A stretch of 25,053 nt of DNA from a virus: positions 1-25,053 of IMG/VR virus record IMGVR_UViG_3300027861_000185; one strand, given 5' to 3'. Position numbers and translations under genes: made by a program. The notes beneath the pieces were generated by a model that had not been told where the DNA came from, searched no databases, and saw only the letters and a list, made by a program, of their open reading frames with translations. Of the stretch, positions 6,856 to 14,827 are shown in pieces (position 1 is the first letter of the stretch; every line of letters starts with the position of its first letter).

Positions 6856-7202
6856 TGAACACCTTACTTGCTTCCACACTTATCAACGAAGAATACATAC
6901 AATGGGGATTTGCTGGATTCTGCCTTATCCTTGTTGGTATTGTTGTCTGGTTAATCAACACGCATAATAAGATCAACGGCAAGAATAGCGATGCCCTGGT
7001 TGATGTCATCCAGAAGAATAATAAAGTACTCGCTCGCGTGTTTGATGGATTGAATGCAGTGAAAGAATCTGATGATCAAGTAAAGTACAGCGTTGAAAAC
7101 CTCCAGGATAGCAACAAGGAATCACATAAAGATTTATCGGTTAAGGTCGATAACCTTCGAGAGCTAATGCTGTCTCGCCCATGCCTAAAGAAGGATAATT
7201 AA
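6855..7202 (+). CDS. Single-membrane-segment coiled-coil protein, holin or spanin candidate
   Basis: A 115-residue protein whose ATG overlaps the preceding stop by one nt (TAATG). Residues about 17-35 (WGFAGFCLILVGIVVWLI) form one clear membrane segment. The rest is hydrophilic and helical with heptad-like spacing (DVIQKNNKVLARVFDGLNAV; DLSVKVDNLRELM) and a basic end. A membrane anchor plus coiled coil is the topology of inner-membrane spanins and also of BhlA/UviB-like holin-type proteins. Neither can be chosen without a search. Together with the genes at 6140 and 6661 it forms a compact cluster of likely lysis function, placed oddly inside the connector genes. No endolysin is present in the window. 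Confidence 0.55.
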   Translation: MNTLLASTLINEEYIQWGFAGFCLILVGIVVWLINTHNKINGKNSDALVDVIQKNNKVLARVFDGLNAVKESDDQVKYSVENLQDSNKESHKDLSVKVDNLRELMLSRPCLKKDN

Positions 7203-7203
7203 C

Positions 7204-7539
7204 ATGTTAGCAAGTGACGTAATCGATGTAGTAAGGCAGAATCTTGATGATATCAAAGAAGAGTATCGCTTTGATGACCCTGAATTACTGAACACGCTTA
7301 CGAGTTCAACAAGAAGGCTCGCGGTTGATCGTCCTGACCTGCTGGTTGATGATGATGGTTTAATTATCCCCATCGTTGATGTGACAACACTAAGTCAAGT
7401 ATTAGTCTTTGATCGCGACTTCCTTGAGGCACTATCAAACCATGTATGTTTCTTGATATTTGCAAAAGACAATAGCGATAATCACAATGCTACTCAATCA
7501 GCAATTCATAAATCATTGTACGACGCCGCAATAAATTAA
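7204..7539 (+). CDS. DUF6682-like phage adaptor protein
   Basis: A 111-residue protein starting two nt after the previous stop, with AAGAAGGA upstream. The N-terminus (ASDVIDVVRQNLDDIKEEYRFDDPELLNTL, then RRLAVDRPDLLVDDDG) matches the opening of phage adaptor proteins annotated DUF6682, where 'V...L.D....RW.D.ELL..L.....I...RPD' is usual. The C-terminus (FLEALSNHVCFLIFAKDNSDNHNATQSAIHKSLYDAAI) matches their closing helix. The protein is shorter than the usual family members because the middle beta region is reduced. Family members are encoded among neck and tail genes, so a head-tail joining role is likely. Identification is by pattern from memory. Confidence 0.6.
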   Translation: MLASDVIDVVRQNLDDIKEEYRFDDPELLNTLTSSTRRLAVDRPDLLVDDDGLIIPIVDVTTLSQVLVFDRDFLEALSNHVCFLIFAKDNSDNHNATQSAIHKSLYDAAIN

Positions 7540-7545
7540 CCCCGC

Positions 7546-7567
7546 AACCAAGTAACCAAGTAACCAA
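7546..7567 (+). repeat. Short tandem repeat, AACCAAGT units
   Basis: AACCAAGT occurs twice in direct succession (7546-7553, 7554-7561) followed by a partial third copy AACCAA (7562-7567). It lies in the 82-nt gap after the adaptor gene. The gap shows no promoter or terminator; the rest contains only the AAAAGGA ribosome binding site of the next gene. Confidence 0.6.
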
Positions 7568-7621
7568 TAATTAGGACAGAACTCTTAACGAAGTCAGATC
7601 CAAACAAAAGGAAAAAGTAAC

Positions 7622-8116
7622 ATGAAGTTCAAACCACAGACCTATCAGGAAATCATTGATCTCGCAAATGGTGTAAACGCCGCAGGTGCAGACAAGAAAA
7701 ACGCAAAATTCAGTCTCCGCATTGCTCAGACAAAGTACGCCTTGAAGAAGCATGTTGATTTTGTTGATGCAGCCAAAGAAGTGCCTCCAGAGGTAGAAAA
7801 GGCTGAAAAAGAAAAGCGTGAACTTTTCGATAAATACGCCACTGATATCACTGAAGATGGACGGCCAAAGATCCCTAATGATAAATGGCCTGAGTTCAAA
7901 TCAGAACTTGATGACTTAAGGACTAAGAACAAGAAAATTGATGATGCGTTTGAGGCTCAAATGCAGTCATATAAAGAACTTTTGAAATCACAGCCCAAAG
8001 ATGCCAACGAGAAGCCGCTTATTATTGATCTGGTAGAGATACCTGAGTCAATGATTCCTGGCACTCTTACTGGCAATCAGATTGCAGACATTATGCCGAT
8101 TGTCAATCTGAAGTAA
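7622..8116 (+). CDS. Small helical phage protein, DUF1617-like pattern
   Basis: A 164-residue protein starting at ATG 7622, nine nt after AAAAGGA. It is almost wholly helical and charged. The order of parts is: an N-terminal segment with LRIAQTKYALKKHVDFVDAA (about 32-51); a region with RELFDKYATDITEDGRPKI; a second helix pair (WPEFKSELDDLRTKNKKI); and a C-terminal end IDLVEIPESMIPGTLTGNQIADIMPIV. This 'YAL.KN...L......Y......DG.P.I......F..EL..L' layout is one I associate with small tail-region proteins of many phages, including those labelled DUF1617. Function is unknown in those too; assembly of tail or fibre is a reasonable guess from its place before the fibre gene. Confidence 0.55.
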   Translation: MKFKPQTYQEIIDLANGVNAAGADKKNAKFSLRIAQTKYALKKHVDFVDAAKEVPPEVEKAEKEKRELFDKYATDITEDGRPKIPNDKWPEFKSELDDLRTKNKKIDDAFEAQMQSYKELLKSQPKDANEKPLIIDLVEIPESMIPGTLTGNQIADIMPIVNLK

Positions 8117-8139
8117 GGGCATAACCGAGGAATAGTCAT

Positions 8140-11100
8140 ATGCCGATTGCAGTAGAACCAAAAATACCACAGACGACCGTTGGGCCTCCTAATCCACTTG
8201 AAGAACAGGAGGCACTTAGTTATGTGTTCAGCTTCAAGGGTCGAACTGGTGATGTATTGCCAGCAGCAAGTGACTATTCCGCGAGTTTTATCGGTAATGA
8301 CAGTAGTGTTAGTGGCGGCAACGTATCAGCCGCGTTAGATGAGCTTGAGTCTCAGATTGATGGATTGGGCTTTATTTATCAGCCATTAGACACAGGCTTG
8401 ACAAGTATTTCAGGCTTAACAACTGCCGCTGATAAGATGATTTACACGACTGCGCTTGATGTATACACGACTACTGATTTAACATCATATGCAAGGACAT
8501 TGCTCGACGATACTGATGCAGCGACCGCCAGGGGAACACTTGACGCTACAGGCGGAAGGTCAGCGTTGACACAAAATTATATACCAAAGGTTGACGCGAA
8601 CGGTGATTTGATTAACTCATCGGTTACAGACGATGGATCAACTGTTACATTTAGCGGCAATGTTACCATTAACGGAACAACTACCATCGTTGACAGCACA
8701 GTTGTTGCTATTGGTGACTCATTAATGAAGTACGCCAAAGATAACACTGCTTCTGATGTCATCGACATAGGCTGGTATGGCGTTTATGGAAGTGGTGGGG
8801 CAAAGTATTCTGGAGTATTTCGAGATGCGTCAGATGGAAAATTCAGATTTTATTCCGGGCTTGAGGTTGAGCCAACTACAACGGTAGATACTGGCGCAGC
8901 CGGATACACCCAGGCAACCATCATTGCAGCGATTGAATCAAATAGCGTTGCGATAACCGGAGGAACGATTGACGGGTGCAGTTACAACACCCTACAGATG
9001 GATACTGCTTACGGAACTCCATCACATAGCGAAGGTCTTGTCTTCTATGATAATGTCAATAAATGCCTTGCTTATTATAATGACGTACCTGGTTCAACAT
9101 TGCAGATCGGTCAAGAGCTTTGGGTTCGCGTAAAGAATACCAGTGGAGCTGACATCACCAATGGTCAAGTTGTGTACCTCAATGGGCAAGATAGCGGCGT
9201 GCCAACTGTAGCACTAGCGGCTGCTGACCTTTTCTCGACTGCTGTTCCAACACTAGGCTTTGCAACACATCTTATCGCAAACGGCGCAATTGGGCTGATT
9301 ACGGCGTTTGGCACAGTTCGCGATATTGATACCAGTCTTTGCACCGCTGGAGACACACTTTACCTGTCAGAAACCCCGGGCGACTATACTATCGTTGCCC
9401 CTAACTCACCTTCTTATAAGGTTGTACTCGGTTCATGTACCTTGTCCGACGCTTCCAACGGTACAGCACTGGTTGACATCAATCCGCTTTCAAACACTGA
9501 CACCGTTATCAATTTCTGGAATGGTTCAATCTTAGAAGATCATGGTATAACTGTTATTAGTGATGGTGTGACCGTGTCCTGTACGCTTGAGAAGAGTGGC
9601 GGCGGCGATCTAAACCTATTCTTCAATGGCGGGTTTACTTCATTCGATGCGACCCCAACAGCGTCAGTAAATCTCTCAGCCGGAAGCGACACTATTCCGA
9701 CGCTAAACTATGTGTACATTCCTGAAAGTACCGGACTCTTAACAGCCAGCACTTCCTCTTTTCCTGCAACACAACATGTTCCCGTAGCTACGATTCTTTG
9801 CCAGAGTGCCGCTACCGTACAGACAGAAGGTGCCTACAAGGTTCACGCATGGACAGATCATATATCCACATCCAATGATCAAGGACATTTGTCCGACATT
9901 AATAGGTGGATACGTAACCAGAATGCCACATGGTTGTCCGGCATAGTTCCAACATTTAGCGGTACCGGAACTGGTACAGTCGGGTTATCATCAACTTCCG
10001 GCGTTATCCTTCAGTTGCACGAGCACGCATTCCCGACATTTACTGACCCTGCAAACATCTTTGTTGTAAACGATAGTGTGGCTGCTTATACCGAGATTAC
10101 GAACATCCACGACATCGATACAGACTCATTAGGCGCTACACTGAATAACTCCACATTTGGGTTGGTTATTTGGGGTTGTGTCAGTGAAGATACCGGGGAT
10201 TGCAAGTTCTATGCGAATCTTCCTAGTGGTGGGTATGGATCAGGCAAGCCGGACCTCGTTCGAGCAGACGCAGACAAATATCAAGATTTCTCTATTCCTA
10301 CCGAGTTCAAAGGCACTGGATTCCTCGTGTATCGACTGGTAATAAGTCGCAACGCTGGAGGTACGGCATCAACGCTCTATACTGGTGGTTCTGGTGACGA
10401 CCTTCGAGGAAGTACTCCCGGGTCTGGTGCGGGCGGTAGTTCTGCCGGTATTGCAATAACAGAGTTTGCGGATAGCCAATTTGACATCTACAACATTACC
10501 GATAATACGAAGCAGATAAACTTCAGTGCTGCTTCAATCACTACCGGCAATACTCGCACTATTACGATGCCTGATGCTGACGTTACCCTGATGCAAGGAG
10601 CTACGAACCTCACCACGCAATACCGCGGCGTGTTTGTTAATGCTGCGGGTGAGGTTACTGAGAGTAGTAGCATTGTTACGGATGCAGACGGACATCTTAC
10701 AATAGATGGCGTAACTATAAGAGGGGGTAATAACAATGTCTTTATGGGTTCTGCGACGGGTGACTTAGTTACTGGCGGATCAAATACCGCAGTCGGTAAC
10801 TTTGCTATGGCCTCCGCATCCTCTGGAACTGCTAACTCAGCATTCGGATATGTCGCACTGAATGCTGTCACTGGCTCCAATAACACTGCTTTTGGTAATA
10901 GTTCATTACGTAGCCTAACATCCGGCTCAACAAACTCTGCGTTTGGCCTTCAGGCAGGGCGATATATTTCCGGTGGATCTACTGCGCACACAACAGGGAT
11001 GAACTCTGTGTTTTTCGGCGCGAACTCTTACCCATTAGCTGATGGTCAAACCAACCAAATAGTGATAGGCTACAACGCGACCGGCGCGGGATCAAATACA

Positions 11101-11346
11101 GTTACCTTGGGTAATGATTCCATCGTCTCAACACTACTTAAAGGCAACGTCCTCATCGGCACAACCACCGCAGGCGCTAGTAAGCTGGTGGTGAATGACG
11201 ACTCCATACAGATCAACACAAGCAAGACACCCGCCAGCGCTACCGCAACCGGCACGCAGGGGCAGGTGGCGTGGGATTCGTCGTACGTTTATGTATGCAC
11301 GGCAACTGATACCTGGAAACGGGCAGCACTTTCAACATGGACATAA
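8140..11346 (+). CDS. Large tail fibre protein with YadA-like repeats
   Basis: A 1068-residue protein starting at ATG 8140 with GAGGA upstream. The N-terminal part holds phrases typical of phage fibres: YVFSFKGRTGDVLPAASDYS (28-47), LTSISGLTTAADKMIY, and TSYARTLLDDTDAATARGTL. A middle section (about 315-445) contains VRVKNTSGADITNGQVVYLN and a beta-rich domain common in fibre proteins. Around residues 862-955 are YadA-head-like repeats (NNNVFMGSATG, SNTAVGNFAM, NSAFGYVALN, NNTAFGNSSL, NSAFGLQAG), which form trimeric left-handed beta rolls in adhesins. The C-terminus ends GTQGQVAWDSSYVYVCTATD, a frequent fibre cap. It probably forms a trimer and contacts the host. No endosialidase-type self-cleaving chaperone domain is evident. 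Confidence 0.8.
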   Translation: MPIAVEPKIPQTTVGPPNPLEEQEALSYVFSFKGRTGDVLPAASDYSASFIGNDSSVSGGNVSAALDELESQIDGLGFIYQPLDTGLTSISGLTTAADKMIYTTALDVYTTTDLTSYARTLLDDTDAATARGTLDATGGRSALTQNYIPKVDANGDLINSSVTDDGSTVTFSGNVTINGTTTIVDSTVVAIGDSLMKYAKDNTASDVIDIGWYGVYGSGGAKYSGVFRDASDGKFRFYSGLEVEPTTTVDTGAAGYTQATIIAAIESNSVAITGGTIDGCSYNTLQMDTAYGTPSHSEGLVFYDNVNKCLAYYNDVPGSTLQIGQELWVRVKNTSGADITNGQVVYLNGQDSGVPTVALAAADLFSTAVPTLGFATHLIANGAIGLITAFGTVRDIDTSLCTAGDTLYLSETPGDYTIVAPNSPSYKVVLGSCTLSDASNGTALVDINPLSNTDTVINFWNGSILEDHGITVISDGVTVSCTLEKSGGGDLNLFFNGGFTSFDATPTASVNLSAGSDTIPTLNYVYIPESTGLLTASTSSFPATQHVPVATILCQSAATVQTEGAYKVHAWTDHISTSNDQGHLSDINRWIRNQNATWLSGIVPTFSGTGTGTVGLSSTSGVILQLHEHAFPTFTDPANIFVVNDSVAAYTEITNIHDIDTDSLGATLNNSTFGLVIWGCVSEDTGDCKFYANLPSGGYGSGKPDLVRADADKYQDFSIPTEFKGTGFLVYRLVISRNAGGTASTLYTGGSGDDLRGSTPGSGAGGSSAGIAITEFADSQFDIYNITDNTKQINFSAASITTGNTRTITMPDADVTLMQGATNLTTQYRGVFVNAAGEVTESSSIVTDADGHLTIDGVTIRGGNNNVFMGSATGDLVTGGSNTAVGNFAMASASSGTANSAFGYVALNAVTGSNNTAFGNSSLRSLTSGSTNSAFGLQAGRYISGGSTAHTTGMNSVFFGANSYPLADGQTNQIVIGYNATGAGSNTVTLGNDSIVSTLLKGNVLIGTTTAGASKLVVNDDSIQINTSKTPASATATGTQGQVAWDSSYVYVCTATDTWKRAALSTWT

Positions 11347-11349
11347 TTC

Positions 11350-11362
11350 AAGGAGATATACC
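11350..11362 (+). promoter_or_regulatory. Strong ribosome binding site resembling T7 gene 10 leader
   Basis: AAGGAGATATACC immediately precedes ATG 11363. AAGGAGATATAC is identical to the translation signal before T7 gene 10 (as I recall it). It decides the start of the gene at 11363 over an in-frame upstream extension lying inside the fibre gene. Confidence 0.7.
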
Positions 11363-11695
11363 ATGTCAATTTTAATAGAAGCAACCGAGAACGGAACGCT
11401 CACGCTTGAGGTAAAGGTAACTGACGCTTATGGCGTAGCAGTAACGCCTACCGCTGCTGTTTATACGGTAACGAATCGCGACGGTGATGTAATTAATAGT
11501 CAATCAGATGTCGCCATAACCCCGTTGGGCGAGTCAATGATTGTTAACTTGGCTGATGACGACCTTCTGATTGAAGATCAGACAAATGAGCGCGAATATC
11601 GTTTATTTACTGTTGAGACAGACAGGGGCGATGCGCTTCTTCCGGAGACTATTGAAACGCCATTTTGGGTTAAGAATCTAAAAGTAATAACATAG
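11363..11695 (+). CDS. Small beta-rich tail protein
   Basis: A 110-residue protein. ATG 11363 is chosen because a near-ideal ribosome binding site precedes it; the frame is open to about 11195 but that extension overlaps the end of the fibre gene and reads as Arg/Pro-rich nonsense. The sequence is strand-rich: LTLEVKVTDAYGVAVTPTAAVYTVTN, INSQSDVAITPLGESMIVNL, then YRLFTVETDRGDALLPETIE and a closing WVKNLKVI. This 'V.PT.V.WTLTD..G.VIN...DV.I....' pattern occurs in small phage proteins encoded beside fibre and tail genes and looks like a single Ig-like domain. A fibre-associated or baseplate role is inferred. Confidence 0.65.
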   Translation: MSILIEATENGTLTLEVKVTDAYGVAVTPTAAVYTVTNRDGDVINSQSDVAITPLGESMIVNLADDDLLIEDQTNEREYRLFTVETDRGDALLPETIETPFWVKNLKVIT

Positions 11696-11705
11696 AGGTT
11701 AAGCT

Positions 11706-13922
11706 GTGCCAGGAATTATACTCGACAATTTCAGTGGGATGATACCAAAGCTGGACAAGCGCAATTTGCCTCCAGAAGCGGCACAGAACGCGCACAATGT
11801 AAATATCGTAGGCGGTAAACTGTCGCCTATTAATGTTCCGTCTCCATTTAAGGTTCTGCATGATCCTGACACCGGAAAAATGAAGAGTGGTATTCCAGCC
11901 GGTAATATTATCAGTATTGAAGAACCTGTACCTCCTGTTGTTGCTGAGAGGATTAAACTGTTTAGGCCGATGGATTGGACTGGAACCGTATTTACTGTTG
12001 GTCTATGGGTTGGTTATTATGACCAAAACAATGATCACAGAATCCAAAGTGAGACGCCATCTATTGTAGCCGGATCAGGAGAATGGGAATATACAGAAGA
12101 TGGAATAATATGGAGAGCTAAGATAAACAAAAGTATTCTTACTGCTTATCAAGGCTTTTATTATGAATCATACGGCCTTAAGTTTGGAATGTCATTTGCG
12201 ATAGATGATAAATACTATGGCGGTCCTGATGCTGTTTACAATTTTTCAGACGATGGAACATTAGCCTGGTCTTCTCCGGATTGGCCGGACTTCAGTATGC
12301 CGATAACTGCACCTATTGACTATTCTGACTACGATGATGCTCCAGGTGATGGTGGATCAGTTTATGCAGGAGAGCGGTATACATACGGACATCTTCAGCT
12401 CGTATCCGTCAACGCTCCAAGGCCATTAGCAGTAGTTGACCGTACCATTGACCATAACGGGCAACCGTTGGCATATGACGGAAGCTCTATAAGCGTTGAC
12501 CTAATCGAGGCAGGAACGATTGAGTTTCATTTCAAGTGCAATTATCAGCGTAATACTCAAGTTTTTGTCAACTACGTTACCTCACTAATGGATCAGCGAA
12601 CCGCAGCGGGCGTTGCTGATATTGCTCTTTCTGGAGCTATTACACGAGTTGACATGAAGGAGATTGAGTACGGTGGAAACGATATACCGGCAACTGGATT
12701 GGTTCGTCTTGTAAATGCTGCTGGACAATTCGAGGACGTTGCGTACACATCTTACGGTGTGATTGATGATGTTTATCAGTTTACAGTCTCCACAACGCTT
12801 ACCTATTCATATGCTGAAGATGATGAGATACTTGTTATCGACAGAACGGTAGTAGGCAAAGAAGGTCCAGCGAGCGAACTTAGCGAATTAACCACAGTTG
12901 ACCCTGGCGATCTATTAAAGCTGACTGCAACTATAGACGACGGTTACTATCGGCAGATCATTTACCGAAGCGCTCAAGATGGTGATTTCCGCGTGCTTGA
13001 AGATGAACTTGAGTCGAACACCTTCATTGACACCTTTATTGAGAACCCGGGAGAGTCATTACCTCCAAACGGTAACTATCCTCATACAACATTGGCTGCT
13101 GCTATGGAAGGTAGCGTTGTCCTTGGCGGTCATACTGCAATGATCTTTGATGACGATGAAGTGCGTCCGAGCGAACCTTATAAGCAATGGGTTTACCCTG
13201 AAGAGTATGCATTCCCGCTTGATGCCCCATTTGTTGCGGCTGCATCGTTTGGAAGTACGGCTGTTATTTTCACTGATACAAATCCGATTACCGGCGAAGT
13301 TGGAAAGGTATTCTCTGTATCTGGACAAAATCCATCTCATTTGAACCGCATGCTAATTGCTGACGACAAGCCATTACTTAACAAGCGCTCACTGTGCATG
13401 ACTAATGGAACCGCGTTTTATGCAACTACAGATGGACTTATGGCCGTATCTCCTGGAGGTATCCAGAACATTACCGAAGGCTTGTTTACTCGCTCTCAGT
13501 GGCTTACATATAAGCCATCGTTTATGAGTGCATGGACTGCCGATAACTCAATCTTTGTCATTGGGCTATCAGAAACAAACCCTATTCATTTCAGATTTGA
13601 CCTTGGCGAGGGTGGCGGATTGGCTACATTTACAACATATGATTCATTCTCTGATGCCGACATGTACTGGAAAAGTAAGACATTTGTTATTCAAGGTCTC
13701 GTTAGTTTTAGGAATATCAAGGTCGTTGCCGATGGATATCCGGTTGAGGTTACCCTTATCGGCGATTGCGGAGTTGCAAAGAAAACTATCTCTGTACCAG
13801 ATTCAAGCTCTTGTATGATACCTCGTATGCGTCGATGTCGTGAATGGGAGGTTGAAGTTCGCGGAAGGTCTACAGTAAGCCGCGTGGCAATCGCAACCAG
13901 TTCAGGGGAGCTTGATGTTTAA
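11706..13922 (+). CDS. Large conserved virion (tail/nozzle-like) protein
   Basis: A 738-residue protein starting at GTG 11706, seven nt after AGAGG. The opening, GMIPKLDKRNLPPEAAQNAHNVNI followed by GGKLSPINVPSPF, is characteristic of a widespread phage virion protein of about 600-800 residues. Later family-typical segments include an exterior beta domain with VGKEGPASELSELTTVDPGD (about 385-405), IYRSAQDGDFRVLEDELESN (about 419-438), an unusually conserved 'HTAMIFDDDEVRPSEPYKQW' (about 477-496), and a propeller-like section with AFYATTDGLMAVSPGGIQNI (about 569-588). Proteins of this type lie between fibre and ejection genes and may form the tail nozzle or hub of short-tailed phages; that exact role is inferred. 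The C-terminus has a beta section with several Cys. Confidence 0.65.
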   Translation: MPGIILDNFSGMIPKLDKRNLPPEAAQNAHNVNIVGGKLSPINVPSPFKVLHDPDTGKMKSGIPAGNIISIEEPVPPVVAERIKLFRPMDWTGTVFTVGLWVGYYDQNNDHRIQSETPSIVAGSGEWEYTEDGIIWRAKINKSILTAYQGFYYESYGLKFGMSFAIDDKYYGGPDAVYNFSDDGTLAWSSPDWPDFSMPITAPIDYSDYDDAPGDGGSVYAGERYTYGHLQLVSVNAPRPLAVVDRTIDHNGQPLAYDGSSISVDLIEAGTIEFHFKCNYQRNTQVFVNYVTSLMDQRTAAGVADIALSGAITRVDMKEIEYGGNDIPATGLVRLVNAAGQFEDVAYTSYGVIDDVYQFTVSTTLTYSYAEDDEILVIDRTVVGKEGPASELSELTTVDPGDLLKLTATIDDGYYRQIIYRSAQDGDFRVLEDELESNTFIDTFIENPGESLPPNGNYPHTTLAAAMEGSVVLGGHTAMIFDDDEVRPSEPYKQWVYPEEYAFPLDAPFVAAASFGSTAVIFTDTNPITGEVGKVFSVSGQNPSHLNRMLIADDKPLLNKRSLCMTNGTAFYATTDGLMAVSPGGIQNITEGLFTRSQWLTYKPSFMSAWTADNSIFVIGLSETNPIHFRFDLGEGGGLATFTTYDSFSDADMYWKSKTFVIQGLVSFRNIKVVADGYPVEVTLIGDCGVAKKTISVPDSSSCMIPRMRRCREWEVEVRGRSTVSRVAIATSSGELDV

Positions 13923-14827
13923 TGGGCAAAAAAGCAACAGCAGGAAGTTCAGCGTTTAGGCCTGCTCAAAGCGATCCGAACGTTGAGGAGGCATTTCGCG
14001 TTCTTGAAGCTCGACTAAGCAGCGCTGAAGGCGTAAACAGAATTGGTCAAACAGAGAAGGGCTATGATGATACATACCTAAAGAACGTCATCAAGGCTAT
14101 TCAGCGTGAACTTGAAGAGCATACACATAGGCGTAGAAATGTTACGGCTGGTGACAGTTACGCTTCAGACTTCAAAGCTTCTTATTCTGGTAGTGGTAAT
14201 GCAATAAGTATCTCAGACGGTTATTACATATTCCCAAATTCAAATTATATCGCCGCTGCTGACGTAACGATTGATACTTCAACAAACGGAACGCATTACA
14301 TTTTCTTGACGCTATCGAACTATTCTGGAGTGTGGGATGCAACATACGGTTCTGGAACGTCAATCTCGTATACGTTGAATGATGTCATCCCTTATGTTAT
14401 CGCACAGGTTGATGTTGTAGATAACGCTATTGACGATTCAACTTTAATTCAACACCGTTTTGGTGAAATACAGAATCCGCCAGGAAGTAACGAACTTCGA
14501 TACCTTGCCGACTTTGCCGTACTGCCTACTTCTTCAGCGCTATCTGTTCAAGCGCGTCAAGGACGGATAATTACTGGGACTACGACGACAACCGAGGCAA
14601 CGACCACTAAGGCGATTACATCTACGACCGGTATTCATTATGTATACTATGAGATATCATATAGTAGTGGTATTGTTATCGCGTTAGCAGAATCGACAAC
14701 TTACCCAACTAACACAGATACGCATGAACGATTCGTGATAGCTGAAGTTGATGTTGCTGATTCCGTAGTTACACAAATCAGGCAAGCGTGGCATGGTCCT
14801 TTCCATAGCACAAGGATCTGGGACTAA
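13922..14827 (+). CDS. Tail or fibre protein with duplicated beta domain
   Basis: A 301-residue protein whose ATG overlaps the preceding stop by one nt, with AGGGGAG upstream. The N-terminus is basic and flexible (KKATAGSSAFRPAQSDPN), then helical (about 20-70) with a His/Arg cluster HTHRRR. Two related beta domains follow. The first (about 83-182) contains GTHYIFLTLSNYSGVWDA and PYVIAQVDVVDNAIDDSTLI; the second (about 208-294) contains GIHYVYYEISYSSGIVIA and RFVIAEVDVADSVVTQI. The shared 'FVIAEVDV.D..I..I.Q...G' ending is common in phage fibre domains. The duplication is visible in the sequence; the role as fibre attachment or receptor-binding component is inferred. Confidence 0.65.
   Translation: MGKKATAGSSAFRPAQSDPNVEEAFRVLEARLSSAEGVNRIGQTEKGYDDTYLKNVIKAIQRELEEHTHRRRNVTAGDSYASDFKASYSGSGNAISISDGYYIFPNSNYIAAADVTIDTSTNGTHYIFLTLSNYSGVWDATYGSGTSISYTLNDVIPYVIAQVDVVDNAIDDSTLIQHRFGEIQNPPGSNELRYLADFAVLPTSSALSVQARQGRIITGTTTTTEATTTKAITSTTGIHYVYYEISYSSGIVIALAESTTYPTNTDTHERFVIAEVDVADSVVTQIRQAWHGPFHSTRIWD

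Noticed and set aside
11195-11362. Upstream in-frame extension of the gene ending at 11695
   Set aside because: It overlaps the end of the fibre gene in another frame, is low-quality Arg/Pro-rich sequence, and ATG 11363 has an excellent ribosome binding site.
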